Part shown: positions 18,532 to 27,329 of the stretch, in pieces
How the letters are laid out: every line of letters begins with the position of its first letter
How positions within the stretch are numbered: position 1 is the first letter of the stretch
NCBI GenBank assembly: GCA_020724265.1
Contig: DYHH01000023.1
Coordinates: 1 to 62,284, forward strand
Reading direction: 5' to 3'
Length of the DNA: 62,284 bases
Source: Melioribacter roseus
GTDB lineage: Bacteria > Bacteroidota > Ignavibacteria > Ignavibacteriales > Melioribacteraceae
Notes under the pieces: model-generated
What the model was told of the DNA's origin: nothing
Seen by the model: only the letters and a program-made list of their open reading frames with translations
The model's database searches: none
Translations under genes and position numbers: made by a program

Positions 18532-19487
18532 ACGAAAAATCCTTCTGGCAATTCGCTGCTGATTCGTTAAAAGATAATTCTAAAATTGTATTGATTACAG
18601 TTGCTGATTCGTATTTGTCATCACCGGGTAAACAAGGTTTCAAAATGTTTGTTCTTCCTGATAGAACTACAAAAGGAACAATCGGCGGCGGTATAATGGA
18701 AAACCAGCTTATTGATTATGCTGTTGATCTTTTATCCGGGAATGAAACAAAACTTGTTAAACGTCTTCAGCATTCATCAAAAACCGAGTTAGAGAATTCC
18801 GGATTAATTTGCGGTGGTTTTCAATCAATCATCTTTACTGTTCTATCAAGTAAAGACTTGTCCGTTATAAATTCGATTCTAAGTAACATTGAAAAAAAAC
18901 GAAACGGTATTTTTGAATTAAAACAAAACTCATTTAACTATTACACCGACTCAACACTAAAAGCTGATTATGAATTTAATTACGAAGGTGATACAAATTA
19001 TTACTACAAAGAGAACATCGGTCTGGTTGATACTGCTTATGTTATTGGTGGTGGACATGTGGGCTTAGCAGTATGCCAAGTTATGAAATTTCTCGGGTTT
19101 CACGTTATTGTTTTTGATCACCGCGAAGATGTTTTTACTATGAAGCAAAATGTATATGCCGATGAAAAAATTATTATCGATTATAAAGATGTAAACAAAC
19201 ACATAAATGATGGAAATAAATCATACGTTATTATCGTTACACCGCAGCATATGGGCGATAAAGAAGCACTTGGTTCCGTTATACATATGAATTTTAAGTA
19301 TATAGGTATGATGGGAAGTAAAAGAAAAATTAAAACGATATTTAATAATCTTGCTAAAGAAGGCTATGATAAAAAATTATTTGAACGAGTTCATTCACCC
19401 ATTGGTTTGGAAATTGAAGCCGAAACACCGAACGAAATTGCAGTAAGCATTGCAGCAGAAGTTATTAAGATTAAACACAGCGAATAA
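18528..19487 (+). CDS. xdhC: XdhC/CoxI family molybdenum cofactor sulfuration chaperone
   Basis: 319 residues from a TTG start embedded in the xdhB stop (TTGA). The N-terminal part carries the XdhC signature GTIGGGIMENQLI. The C-terminal part is a Rossmann fold with AYVIGGGHVGLAV and VFDHREDVF. KYIGMMGSKRK and the C-terminal helix PNEIAVSIAAEVI are also typical. XdhC proteins bind the molybdenum cofactor, protect its sulfurated form and insert it into XdhB. Here it could serve both molybdenum hydroxylases of the operon. Confidence 0.9.
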   Translation: MNEKSFWQFAADSLKDNSKIVLITVADSYLSSPGKQGFKMFVLPDRTTKGTIGGGIMENQLIDYAVDLLSGNETKLVKRLQHSSKTELENSGLICGGFQSIIFTVLSSKDLSVINSILSNIEKKRNGIFELKQNSFNYYTDSTLKADYEFNYEGDTNYYYKENIGLVDTAYVIGGGHVGLAVCQVMKFLGFHVIVFDHREDVFTMKQNVYADEKIIIDYKDVNKHINDGNKSYVIIVTPQHMGDKEALGSVIHMNFKYIGMMGSKRKIKTIFNNLAKEGYDKKLFERVHSPIGLEIEAETPNEIAVSIAAEVIKIKHSE

Positions 19488-19491
19488 TATT

Positions 19492-22400
19492 ATGTCAGAT
19501 AAACTTTATACATTACCAATTGATCGATTACTAAAATGGATATTAGCTGAAGAATCTCAAGGTAAGATTTTCGGATATTATAAAGAATTATTCTTCCAAC
19601 CAAAAACAACTGATTGTTTTAAAATAATTAGATACAACCAAAAATTAGATACACCGCTTGGTGTTGCAGCGGGACCTCATACACAACTTTCGCAAAATAT
19701 AATTCTCTCTTATTTATTCGGTTCGCGGTATATAGAATTAAAAACCGTTCAAGTACTTGATAGTATTGAAGTTACCAAACCCTGTATCGATATGATTGAC
19801 GAAGGTTACAATTGTGAATGGTCTCAAGAGTTGACTATCGAGGAAAGTTATAATCAATACTTAGATGCGTGGATTTTAATTCACTTGCTTAATGATAAAT
19901 TTGGTTATGATTTTAATTCGATCTTTAATATTAGTGTGGGCTATGATTTGAAGGGAATTAAAAGTAAAAAAGTTGAATGGTTCTTAAATAAAATGTTGGA
20001 TTCATCTTTCGAAATAGAACAGAAGGTAAATCAATTAAGCAAAACTTATCCTCAAATAAAAAATATTGAAATTCCATCTCAAATCAGCAACAATGTAACG
20101 TTATCAACAATGCACGGCTGTCCCCCCGATGAGATTGAAAAAATTGCTCAACATTTAATTGAGGATTGGAAATTTCACACGGCTGTTAAACTTAATCCGA
20201 CAATTTTGGGTAAAGAAAAACTGCGTGAAACTCTCAATGAAAAATTAAATTACGATATTGTAGTACCAGATGAAGCTTTTGAACACGATTTGAAGTTTGA
20301 AGATGCAGTAAAACTAATTGAACGATTGATGCAAAAGGCAAATGATAATAAAGTTGAATTCGGTTTAAAAATGACAAACACTTTGGAGTCGTTAAACTCA
20401 ACAGATTTTTTGCCGACAAAGGAGAATATGGTTTATATGAGTGGAAGGGCATTACATCCTATCACTGTAAACGCCGCTGCTTTACTGCAAAACAAATTCA
20501 ATGGTGAGCTTGATATTTCTTTCTCCGGTGGTGCAGATGCTTTCAACTTTGCCGATCTTGTGGCCTGTAATTTAACTCCAGTAACAGTTTGTTCCGATTT
20601 ACTTAAACCAGGAGGTTATTCCCGGCTTCCTCAATATCTCGATAATCTTACATCTGCGATGAAAGAAACTAATAGCAATTCAATTGAAGAATATATTTTA
20701 CGTAAAGGTGAATCAAGCGATGTTAATGAAGCTTCACAAAAGTATCTTAGTCAATACGCAGAAGAAACAATTGAATCACCCCGCTATAAAAAGTCTATTT
20801 TGAAAAATCAAACGATTAAAACGAAGAGAGAATTAACACAGCTTGATTGTATTCATTCACCTTGTATTGAAGCATGTGCAATCGATCAACTTGTACCGCA
20901 ATATTTATATCATGCATCAAACGGTGATTTTGATAAATCGTATAGATCAATTATAAATGAAAACCCGCTTCCGAATATGACCGGAATGGTTTGCGATCAT
21001 CTTTGTCAAACTAAATGTACCAGGATGAATATTGACGACTCTTTATTAATAAGAGAGATAAAAAGGTTTGTATCCGTAAAAGAATCGGATTTTTTTAACA
21101 GAAAATCTAAATTAGAAAGAATTATAAAGACTGCAATCATAGGTGCAGGTCCATCAGGTTTATCCGCTGCTTACTTTTTAGCATTGGAAGGAATTGATGT
21201 AGATGTTTACGAATCACGATCATACGGCGGCGGCATGGTATCTGCAACTATTCCCAAATTTAGAATCGATGAAGACGCATTAAATAAGGATATCGAAAAC
21301 ATAAAATCACTCGGTGTTAATATTCATTACAACTCAAAAATTGACCAAATAAAATTTGATGAGATAAATAATAATAGTGATTTTGTTTATCTAGCAGTAG
21401 GTGCGCAAAAAGGTAAACCACTTCGTATCGATGGAGAAGATAACAAAAATGTTATTGATCAAATTTCATTTCTTGAGAAAGTTAAAAATGATCATAACAT
21501 ATCAATAGGTAAAAGAGTTGCAGTTATAGGGGGTGGTAACTCAGCTATGGATGCAGCACGCACTGCTAAAAGATTAATATCACAAGTTAATGGTGATGTT
21601 ACGGTTGTTTATCGAAGAACAAAAAATGAAATGCCTGCCGATAAAGAAGAAATAAAAGAACTTCTTGAAGAAGGAATCATACTTGTAGAATTAACAGCGC
21701 CGGTAAATATTGACGAAAGAGAAACAGGATTAATTCTTAACTGCATTAAAATGGAATTAGGTGAGCCTGACGGATCCGGTAGAAGACGACCCGTTGAAAT
21801 ACCTAATTCAAATTTTGAATTGGAATTCGATACTATTATTACTGCAATTGGGCAGGACATAGTTCTTGACTTTTTACACGGACAAAAATTATCGGTTGAT
21901 TCAAACGGATGTTTAGAAGGTTACGAAAATATATTTGCCGGCGGAGATGCCGTTCGCGGAGCAGATTCACTTATTAATGCTATTGCAGATGGGAAAAATT
22001 TTGCCGAAAAAATTCTTTCACGATTACAATATTCTGAAGCAAATAATAATAATAACTCGACCAAAATAGAATTAAAAGAATATCAACAAAAACTTGCAAA
22101 AAGAATTCACAGCGATGGATTAAAAACTTTACCTTTGGAAAAACGTGACAGTTTTGAAACTGTTATTCCTCTACTTGATGACAATGCGGTTATTAAAGAA
22201 GCATCACGTTGTCTTTTCTGTGATGAGATATGTAACATTTGTGTCTCGGTCTGTCCTAACCTATCCAACTATTATTATGAAATTAATCCATTCTCAGTGA
22301 ACTATCCGTTAATAGAATTTTCAAACGGTGAATTTAAAGTAGTCGGTCATCATACTTTTTCGGTAGATCAAAAATATCAAATACTGAACTTGTATGACTT

Positions 22401-22740
22401 ATGTAACGAATGCGGTAATTGCGATACCTTTTGTCCAACCTCCGGAGCACCTTACAAAGTAAAGCCACGTTTTTGTTTTAACGAAGATAGTTTTAAAAAC
22501 GAGGATAATGTTTATATGAAAAACGATGATAAATTGTTTTATAAAAACAATGGTAATCTTAGTACACTTTTTATAAAAGATCATAAAATTATTTTTGCTG
22601 ATAAACATTACGATGCTGTCTTTGATGAACAATTTCATCCGATCGAAATAACGAAAAAATATAATCATGATTTGAACTTAGATACAAAAAAGATTGCTGA
22701 GATGTATTATTATCAAACTGCTCTGGGTGATTTTGTTTAA
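19492..22740 (+). CDS. ygfK: YgfK-like iron-sulfur flavoprotein (putative selenate reductase subunit family)
   Basis: 1082 residues from the ATG at 19492, 4 bases after the xdhC stop. An upstream ATG at 19450 would overlap xdhC by 38 bp and add fourteen unconserved residues, so I prefer 19492. Residues 1-400 are a dihydroorotate-dehydrogenase-like barrel. Residues 430-860 resemble GltD-type NADPH oxidoreductases, with an N-terminal cysteine region (CIEACAIDQ, CDHLCQTKC), AIIGAGPSGLSAA for FAD and AVIGGGNSAMDAA for NADPH. Two ferredoxin-like cysteine groups follow (CLFCDEICNICVSVCP and CNECGNCDTFCP). E. coli YgfK has the same layout and sits beside xdhD. It probably exchanges electrons with the XdhD-type enzyme downstream; the true substrate is unproven in the family. 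Confidence 0.9.
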   Translation: MSDKLYTLPIDRLLKWILAEESQGKIFGYYKELFFQPKTTDCFKIIRYNQKLDTPLGVAAGPHTQLSQNIILSYLFGSRYIELKTVQVLDSIEVTKPCIDMIDEGYNCEWSQELTIEESYNQYLDAWILIHLLNDKFGYDFNSIFNISVGYDLKGIKSKKVEWFLNKMLDSSFEIEQKVNQLSKTYPQIKNIEIPSQISNNVTLSTMHGCPPDEIEKIAQHLIEDWKFHTAVKLNPTILGKEKLRETLNEKLNYDIVVPDEAFEHDLKFEDAVKLIERLMQKANDNKVEFGLKMTNTLESLNSTDFLPTKENMVYMSGRALHPITVNAAALLQNKFNGELDISFSGGADAFNFADLVACNLTPVTVCSDLLKPGGYSRLPQYLDNLTSAMKETNSNSIEEYILRKGESSDVNEASQKYLSQYAEETIESPRYKKSILKNQTIKTKRELTQLDCIHSPCIEACAIDQLVPQYLYHASNGDFDKSYRSIINENPLPNMTGMVCDHLCQTKCTRMNIDDSLLIREIKRFVSVKESDFFNRKSKLERIIKTAIIGAGPSGLSAAYFLALEGIDVDVYESRSYGGGMVSATIPKFRIDEDALNKDIENIKSLGVNIHYNSKIDQIKFDEINNNSDFVYLAVGAQKGKPLRIDGEDNKNVIDQISFLEKVKNDHNISIGKRVAVIGGGNSAMDAARTAKRLISQVNGDVTVVYRRTKNEMPADKEEIKELLEEGIILVELTAPVNIDERETGLILNCIKMELGEPDGSGRRRPVEIPNSNFELEFDTIITAIGQDIVLDFLHGQKLSVDSNGCLEGYENIFAGGDAVRGADSLINAIADGKNFAEKILSRLQYSEANNNNNSTKIELKEYQQKLAKRIHSDGLKTLPLEKRDSFETVIPLLDDNAVIKEASRCLFCDEICNICVSVCPNLSNYYYEINPFSVNYPLIEFSNGEFKVVGHHTFSVDQKYQILNLYDLCNECGNCDTFCPTSGAPYKVKPRFCFNEDSFKNEDNVYMKNDDKLFYKNNGNLSTLFIKDHKIIFADKHYDAVFDEQFHPIEITKKYNHDLNLDTKKIAEMYYYQTALGDFV

Positions 22741-22784
22741 TTGATAAGATAAAAAATGAAAATTAATTAGGATGCAAAATTGAC

Positions 22785-25361
22785 ATGAAATTTTTCTTAA
22801 ACGGAATAGAAAAAGAATACAACGGTAAAGCTGAATTATCGTTGTTAAAATATCTTCGCGAAGAAGAAGGAATAATAACAGTTAAAGACGGTTGCTCGCC
22901 TCAAGCCGGATGCGGTTCTTGTTCTGTATTAGTTGATAACCGCGCTCAACTTTCATGTTCAATTCCAATGAGCAGAGTTGAGGGCAAAAGTATAATTACC
23001 CCAGAAGGTTTAGATGATTATCGCAAACGAGTGTTTACAAATGCATTCGTTGAAAAGAGTGGAGTACAATGTGGATTCTGTATCCCCGGTATTGTGATGC
23101 GAGCTGTGGATTTGATTAATAGCAATCCCAATCCTACAAGAGAAGATATTGAACGCAAACTTAGGTCGAATATTTGTCGTTGTACGGGGTATAAAAAAAT
23201 AATTGATTCAATTGAATATGCAGCAGAAGCTATTCGTGAGTTAAAAGAAATTCCCGATCCAAAAATTTCAAAAACGGGTATTGGTAAAAAGTATCCAAAA
23301 TATAATGCAAAAAATATGGTGCTTGGTTTCAGTCCTTATGTGGAAGATATAAAACTTGAAGGAATGCTGTACGCCGCATTAAAATTTAGCGATCACCCAC
23401 GTGCAATTATTAAATCAATTGATACATCAAAAGCAGCAAAACTGGATGGCGTAATTAAAATAGTTACTGCAAAAGATGTCCCCGGGAAAAGATATACCGG
23501 GTTAATAATTAATGATTGGCCTGTCTTCGTTGCCGAAGAAGAAGAAACACGGTACATCGGTGATGTTCTGGCTTCTGTTATTGCGGAAAGCGAATCAATC
23601 GCTAGAGACGCGGTTAATCTTATAGAAATTGAATATGAAGTTCTGAAACCTATTACCGATCCGTTTGAAGCATTGAAAGATGATTCACCAAAAATACATT
23701 CTAAAGGTAATGTTTTGTCCTGCACAATTATTAATAGAGGTAATACCGAAAATGCATTTAATGAAGCTGCGTTTATTTCTAAAGGTAGGTACACAACACA
23801 ATTTATTGAACATGGTTATTTAGAAACAGAATGTTCGGTTGCTAAACCCGACAAAGAAGGTGGTGTGGAAGTTCTTTCGCAAGGGCAAGGTATTTATGAA
23901 GATAGAAAACAAATTGCTCGAGTTCTCAATTTGCCTGAAGATAAAGTTAGGGTAATATTGGTTCCTAACGGCGGTGGATTCGGAGGTAAAGAGGATTTAA
24001 CTGTTCAACACCATGCCGCACTTTGTTCATTACTTACCGATCAACCGGTAAAAGTAAAATTAACCCGCGATGAATCTATACGTATGCATCCTAAAAGACA
24101 TCCGTTAATTATGGATTATACGGTTGCTTGCGATAACAACGGAATGTTAACTGCTATTAAAGCAGATATAGTTGGTGATACCGGAGCGTACGCATCAGTA
24201 GGAATGAAAGTACTCGAAAGAGCCGCTGGTCATGCAACCGGTGCATATTCTATCCCTAATGCAGAAATTATAAGTAAAGCTGTTTATACTAATAATATTC
24301 CGTGTGGAGCTATGCGTGGTTTCGGTGTTAATCAAGTTACTTTTGCTATTGAAAGTTGTATTGATGATTTATGTGAACAAGGCGGATTCGATAGATGGGA
24401 ATTCCGTTACAATAATGCTTTAGTTGATGGCGGTGTTACAGCAACAGGTCAGATTCTTAAAGGAGGTACAGGTGTTAGAGATACTTTACTTGCAGTGAAA
24501 GATGAATTTAATAATGCAAAGTTTGCCGGTATTGCGTGCGGAATTAAAAACACAGGTATAGGTAATGGTATGCCTGATGAAGGCACAGTTAAAATTGAAG
24601 TCGTTTCTGATGACCATGTAATTCTTCATCATGGATGGACTGAAATGGGGCAGGGTGTAAATACTATGGCAGTTCAATTTCTTTGCAATGAAACAGGTTT
24701 AGACCCAAATATCGTTGAAGTAAAAGTTGATACTAAAGCAAATGCTAGTGCCGGAATGACAACTGCTTCCAGAGCAACATCTATTGTAGGTAATGCCATT
24801 ATCGAAACGGCAAAAGATTTTGTAAAAGATTTGGAAAAATATTCTTTAAATGAACTTGCCGGTAAAGTTTATGAAGGGAAATGGATTTGTGATTGGACTA
24901 CAAAGCCTGAAGATTTAGAAAAAGAAATCGTTACTCATTATTCTTACAGTTATGCAACTCAAGTTGTTATTTTAAATGATAACGGTGAAGTTGAAAAAGT
25001 AATTGCAGCTCATGATGCAGGTAAAATTATTAATCCCAATTTATTCGAAGGACAAATTGAAGGCTCGGTTCATATGGGATTGGGTTACGCTCTTACCGAA
25101 GAACTTGTTATGAAAGATGGTTTTCCAATGACTACTAATTTCAGAGATTTGGGGATCCTTCGTGCGCAACAAACTCCCGAAATAAAAGTAATAGGCATTG
25201 AAGTTCATGATCCTATTGGTCCGCATGGCGCAAAAGGTGTCGGTGAAATTGGCTTAGTTCCGACCGCAGGCGCAGTAGCAAATGCACTTTATCAATATGA
25301 TAAGGTTAGGTATTATACTTTACCGATGAAAAATAGAGTTAAACCGGCAGGAAAAACTTAA
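22785..25361 (+). CDS. xdhD: XdhD-type fused molybdenum hydroxylase (selenium-dependent xanthine dehydrogenase family)
   Basis: 858 residues joining a two-cluster [2Fe-2S] part (C37, C43, C46, C58; C96, C99, C131, C133) directly to a molybdenum-binding part, without FAD. GGGFGGKE ends at E403, VLERAAGH keeps the second substrate arginine, MRGFGVNQ the third position, and GAKGVGEIG supplies the catalytic glutamate near 828. This layout and length match the family annotated as selenium-dependent xanthine dehydrogenase, known from E. coli XdhD and clostridial purine hydroxylases, which carry a labile selenium ligand rather than selenocysteine. Lacking FAD, it needs a partner, most likely YgfK, 44 bp upstream. 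Its substrate may be a purine. The selenium part is family knowledge only. Confidence 0.9.
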   Translation: MKFFLNGIEKEYNGKAELSLLKYLREEEGIITVKDGCSPQAGCGSCSVLVDNRAQLSCSIPMSRVEGKSIITPEGLDDYRKRVFTNAFVEKSGVQCGFCIPGIVMRAVDLINSNPNPTREDIERKLRSNICRCTGYKKIIDSIEYAAEAIRELKEIPDPKISKTGIGKKYPKYNAKNMVLGFSPYVEDIKLEGMLYAALKFSDHPRAIIKSIDTSKAAKLDGVIKIVTAKDVPGKRYTGLIINDWPVFVAEEEETRYIGDVLASVIAESESIARDAVNLIEIEYEVLKPITDPFEALKDDSPKIHSKGNVLSCTIINRGNTENAFNEAAFISKGRYTTQFIEHGYLETECSVAKPDKEGGVEVLSQGQGIYEDRKQIARVLNLPEDKVRVILVPNGGGFGGKEDLTVQHHAALCSLLTDQPVKVKLTRDESIRMHPKRHPLIMDYTVACDNNGMLTAIKADIVGDTGAYASVGMKVLERAAGHATGAYSIPNAEIISKAVYTNNIPCGAMRGFGVNQVTFAIESCIDDLCEQGGFDRWEFRYNNALVDGGVTATGQILKGGTGVRDTLLAVKDEFNNAKFAGIACGIKNTGIGNGMPDEGTVKIEVVSDDHVILHHGWTEMGQGVNTMAVQFLCNETGLDPNIVEVKVDTKANASAGMTTASRATSIVGNAIIETAKDFVKDLEKYSLNELAGKVYEGKWICDWTTKPEDLEKEIVTHYSYSYATQVVILNDNGEVEKVIAAHDAGKIINPNLFEGQIEGSVHMGLGYALTEELVMKDGFPMTTNFRDLGILRAQQTPEIKVIGIEVHDPIGPHGAKGVGEIGLVPTAGAVANALYQYDKVRYYTLPMKNRVKPAGKT

Positions 25362-25372
25362 AAACCCTTAAA

Positions 25373-25410
25373 CCACAAGATTTACAAGGAAGGCACTAAG
25401 TGCACTAGGA
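25373..25410. repeat. Degenerate CACAGA-type dispersed repeat
   Basis: Reads CCACAAGATTTACAAGGAAG and continues into a small GCACT-A-AGTGC hairpin. Its word structure resembles the stretches at 47731-47772 and, on the other strand, 49892-49931. It lies between convergent genes xdhD and gmhA. No coding potential is seen. Confidence 0.35.
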
Positions 25411-25472
25411 AATTCTTAATGACCGTTTTGGTTAAGCTGTTTACAAAATAATAACTCTCAAACCAATATAAA

Positions 25473-26054
25473 CTATCCAAACAAACTTCTTTCTACAAGC
25501 TCGCATATAATATGCGCTACGGTAATGTGTCCTTCTTGAATTCGTTGTGTATTTGAAGAAGGGATTATAATAGGGATATCGACAATATCTTTACACTTAC
25601 CGCCGCTACCACCAAGGAATCCGATAACTTTCATCCCTTTTGATTTTGCTTTTTCAATTGCAAGCAGAATATTTTCAGAATTACCGCTTGTAGAAATTGC
25701 AAGTAAAACATCACCTATATTTCCAAGTCCTTCAACATTACGAGCAAATACGTTTTTAAAACCTATATCATTTCCGCCGGCAGTAAGATTTGATGTATCT
25801 GTGGTTAAAGCTATTGCAGGTATCGCAGGGCGCTGCAAGTCATGTGATAATCTAATCATAAATTCGGCTGCAATATGTTGGCTGTCGGCTGCGCTGCCTC
25901 CGTTGCCGCAGAGTAGAAGTTTATTGCCGTTTTTAAATGCCGGTACAAGAATGTCTACTGCATTTATAATATTTTCGGAACATTCTTTTTCAATAAGTAA
26001 TTTTACGTCGGCACTTTCTTTAAGTGAATTGTGAATGAATTGTTCTTTATTCAT
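25473..26054 (-). CDS. gmhA: Phosphoheptose isomerase (sedoheptulose 7-phosphate isomerase)
   Basis: 193 residues, the normal length for GmhA. It is a single SIS fold: LLLCGNGGSAADSQHIAAEF binds the sugar phosphate, LLAISTSGNSENILLA is the second phosphate loop, and QEGHITVAHIICELVE near the C-terminus holds the catalytic histidine. It converts sedoheptulose 7-phosphate to D-glycero-D-manno-heptose 7-phosphate, the first step to ADP- or GDP-heptose for LPS core or S-layer glycans. It stands alone on the minus strand. No other heptose gene is in the window. Confidence 0.92.
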   Translation of the reverse strand: MNKEQFIHNSLKESADVKLLIEKECSENIINAVDILVPAFKNGNKLLLCGNGGSAADSQHIAAEFMIRLSHDLQRPAIPAIALTTDTSNLTAGGNDIGFKNVFARNVEGLGNIGDVLLAISTSGNSENILLAIEKAKSKGMKVIGFLGGSGGKCKDIVDIPIIIPSSNTQRIQEGHITVAHIICELVERSLFG

Positions 26055-26173
26055 GTAAGTAATTTTTTAGTTTTATGGTATTAATAAATAAAATATCTAT
26101 GATAACCAAAGAATTGTCGTTGCCCTTATTAAGCACATATTTCCTCTAATGAACTAAGTTTATTATCCCATGT

Positions 26174-26266
26174 TTAAGAAATGTTTTCTCGAAGTTTTTC
26201 CAATCTTCTAATTGTTTTTCGAACTTCGGGTTTTATCTTGTTTTTATGTTTTTTCTTTTTTCCCAT
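26174..26266 (-). CDS. Possible 30-residue lysine-rich protein
   Basis: An ATG at 26266 opens a 30-codon frame ending in TAA at 26174. The product starts MGKKKKHKNK, continues with an amphipathic, arginine-rich helix (VRKTIRRLEKLREN), and is very basic. It lies 41 bp downstream of the GGGP synthase stop and upstream of gmhA on the same strand, so it could be on a shared message. No clear Shine-Dalgarno is seen. It may be chance in AT-rich DNA, where AAA is frequent. Confidence 0.3.
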   Translation of the reverse strand: MGKKKKHKNKIKPEVRKTIRRLEKLRENIS

Positions 26267-26307
26267 CGAATATGATCTCGATAAAAGACAAATTAAGAAA
26301 AAACTGG

Positions 26308-27066
26308 TTAAACTTCTTTAGGTTCTTTAACATGTGCAGCATCGGCAAATGTTTTTATTTTATCCCAATTATTTTCATATTCAAAAAAGTTACCTGTTAC
26401 AATAACTTTTGCACCACTCTGTACTTTTTCCAAAGCAGTTTTGGGATCGCGAATTCCGCCGCCTACAATTATTGGTAAAGAACAATATTGTGAGACCATT
26501 TTAATCATTTCATTTGGGACCGGTAACTCAGCTCCGGAACCTGCTTCGAGATATATTAATTTCATTCCCATATATTCCGCAGCAAGAGCAGTTGAAGCAG
26601 CAATCTCCGGTTTATTGCGAGGTATCGGTTTACTGTTGCTTATATATTCTGCCGTAGTTGGTTTTCCTGATTCAATTAACATATACCCTGTTGATATTGT
26701 TTCTATACCAATCTTCTTTATTAATGGTGCGGCGACTACATGCTTTCCAATAATTTGATCTGCATTTCTTCCACTGATAAGTGATATATAAAGCAATGCA
26801 TCGGCTTTGGCAGAAATTTGATCAACACCGCCCGGGAAAATTATTATAGGAATAGAACAACTTGATTTTATTGAATCAATAGTTTCATCTATATTTCCAT
26901 TTAAGAGTAAACTTCCACCGATTAAGAATCCGTCAACTCCCGATTCTTCACAATGTTTTGCAAACTTTGAAATCTTATCTGTAGATATCTTATCCGGATC
27001 AATCAGAATTAAATAGGCAGCACCCTTTCGGCTAATTATATCTTGTAGATAGTTATACGTTTTCAA
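26308..27066 (-). CDS. Geranylgeranylglyceryl phosphate synthase (GGGPS/PcrB family)
   Basis: 252 residues, a TIM barrel. AYLILIDPDK near the N-terminus carries the metal and glycerol-1-phosphate side. VDGFLIGGSLLLNG, IIIFPGGVDQIS, LIYLEAGSGAELPVP and IIVGGGIRDPKTA are the family's phosphate and polyprenyl sites. GGGP synthases make the ether bond between glycerol-1-phosphate and geranylgeranyl diphosphate, best known from archaeal lipids; many Bacteroidota carry a group II version that works on polyprenyl diphosphate. What lipid it serves in these bacteria is not settled. The annotation by family is firm. Confidence 0.9.
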   Translation of the reverse strand: MKTYNYLQDIISRKGAAYLILIDPDKISTDKISKFAKHCEESGVDGFLIGGSLLLNGNIDETIDSIKSSCSIPIIIFPGGVDQISAKADALLYISLISGRNADQIIGKHVVAAPLIKKIGIETISTGYMLIESGKPTTAEYISNSKPIPRNKPEIAASTALAAEYMGMKLIYLEAGSGAELPVPNEMIKMVSQYCSLPIIVGGGIRDPKTALEKVQSGAKVIVTGNFFEYENNWDKIKTFADAAHVKEPKEV

Positions 27067-27149
27067 TATTTTATTTCTTTATTATAATTGAATAGTAAAA
27101 TAGTAAAGATTGATAAAATTCTCACTACTTATTTAATAAATGTGATTTA

Positions 27150-27329
27150 ATGAAAAGGAAAAAACTAAAAGATACCTTTGTATTTCCAACTCATTGTGAT
27201 TTCAGTTGTAAGCATGCAGATTTTTCAGATCCCGAGTCAATAGGTGCCTGCAGAAAAGAATTAGCCGTTTGGTGTAAACATTTCAAACGCTATAACAATA
27301 AACACAATAAATGTTTTGCAAGTAGCTAG
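27150..27329 (+). CDS. Small cysteine/histidine-rich protein, 59 residues
   Basis: An ATG at 27150 opens 59 codons ending in TAG at 27327-27329, directly against the stop of the convergent lipoprotein gene. The product begins MKRKKLKD and has five cysteines at 16, 20, 34, 42 and 55 and several nearby histidines (HCDFSCKH at 15-22, CKHF at 42-45). The spacing looks like a small metal-binding or disulfide fold. I do not recognise the family. Regular use of GAT, GAA and CAT codons and the cysteine density favour a real gene. Residue 40 and beyond (AVWCKHFKRYNNKHNKC) is strongly basic. Confidence 0.5.
   Translation: MKRKKLKDTFVFPTHCDFSCKHADFSDPESIGACRKELAVWCKHFKRYNNKHNKCFASS

Noticed and set aside
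19450-19491. Upstream ATG at 19450 as the start of the YgfK gene
   Set aside because: It overlaps xdhC by 38 bp and adds fourteen residues with no family match; the ATG at 19492, just after the xdhC stop, gives the expected N-terminus.
22785-25361. Selenocysteine in the selenium-type hydroxylase
   Set aside because: The frame has no internal TGA; the family's selenium is a labile cofactor ligand, not selenocysteine.
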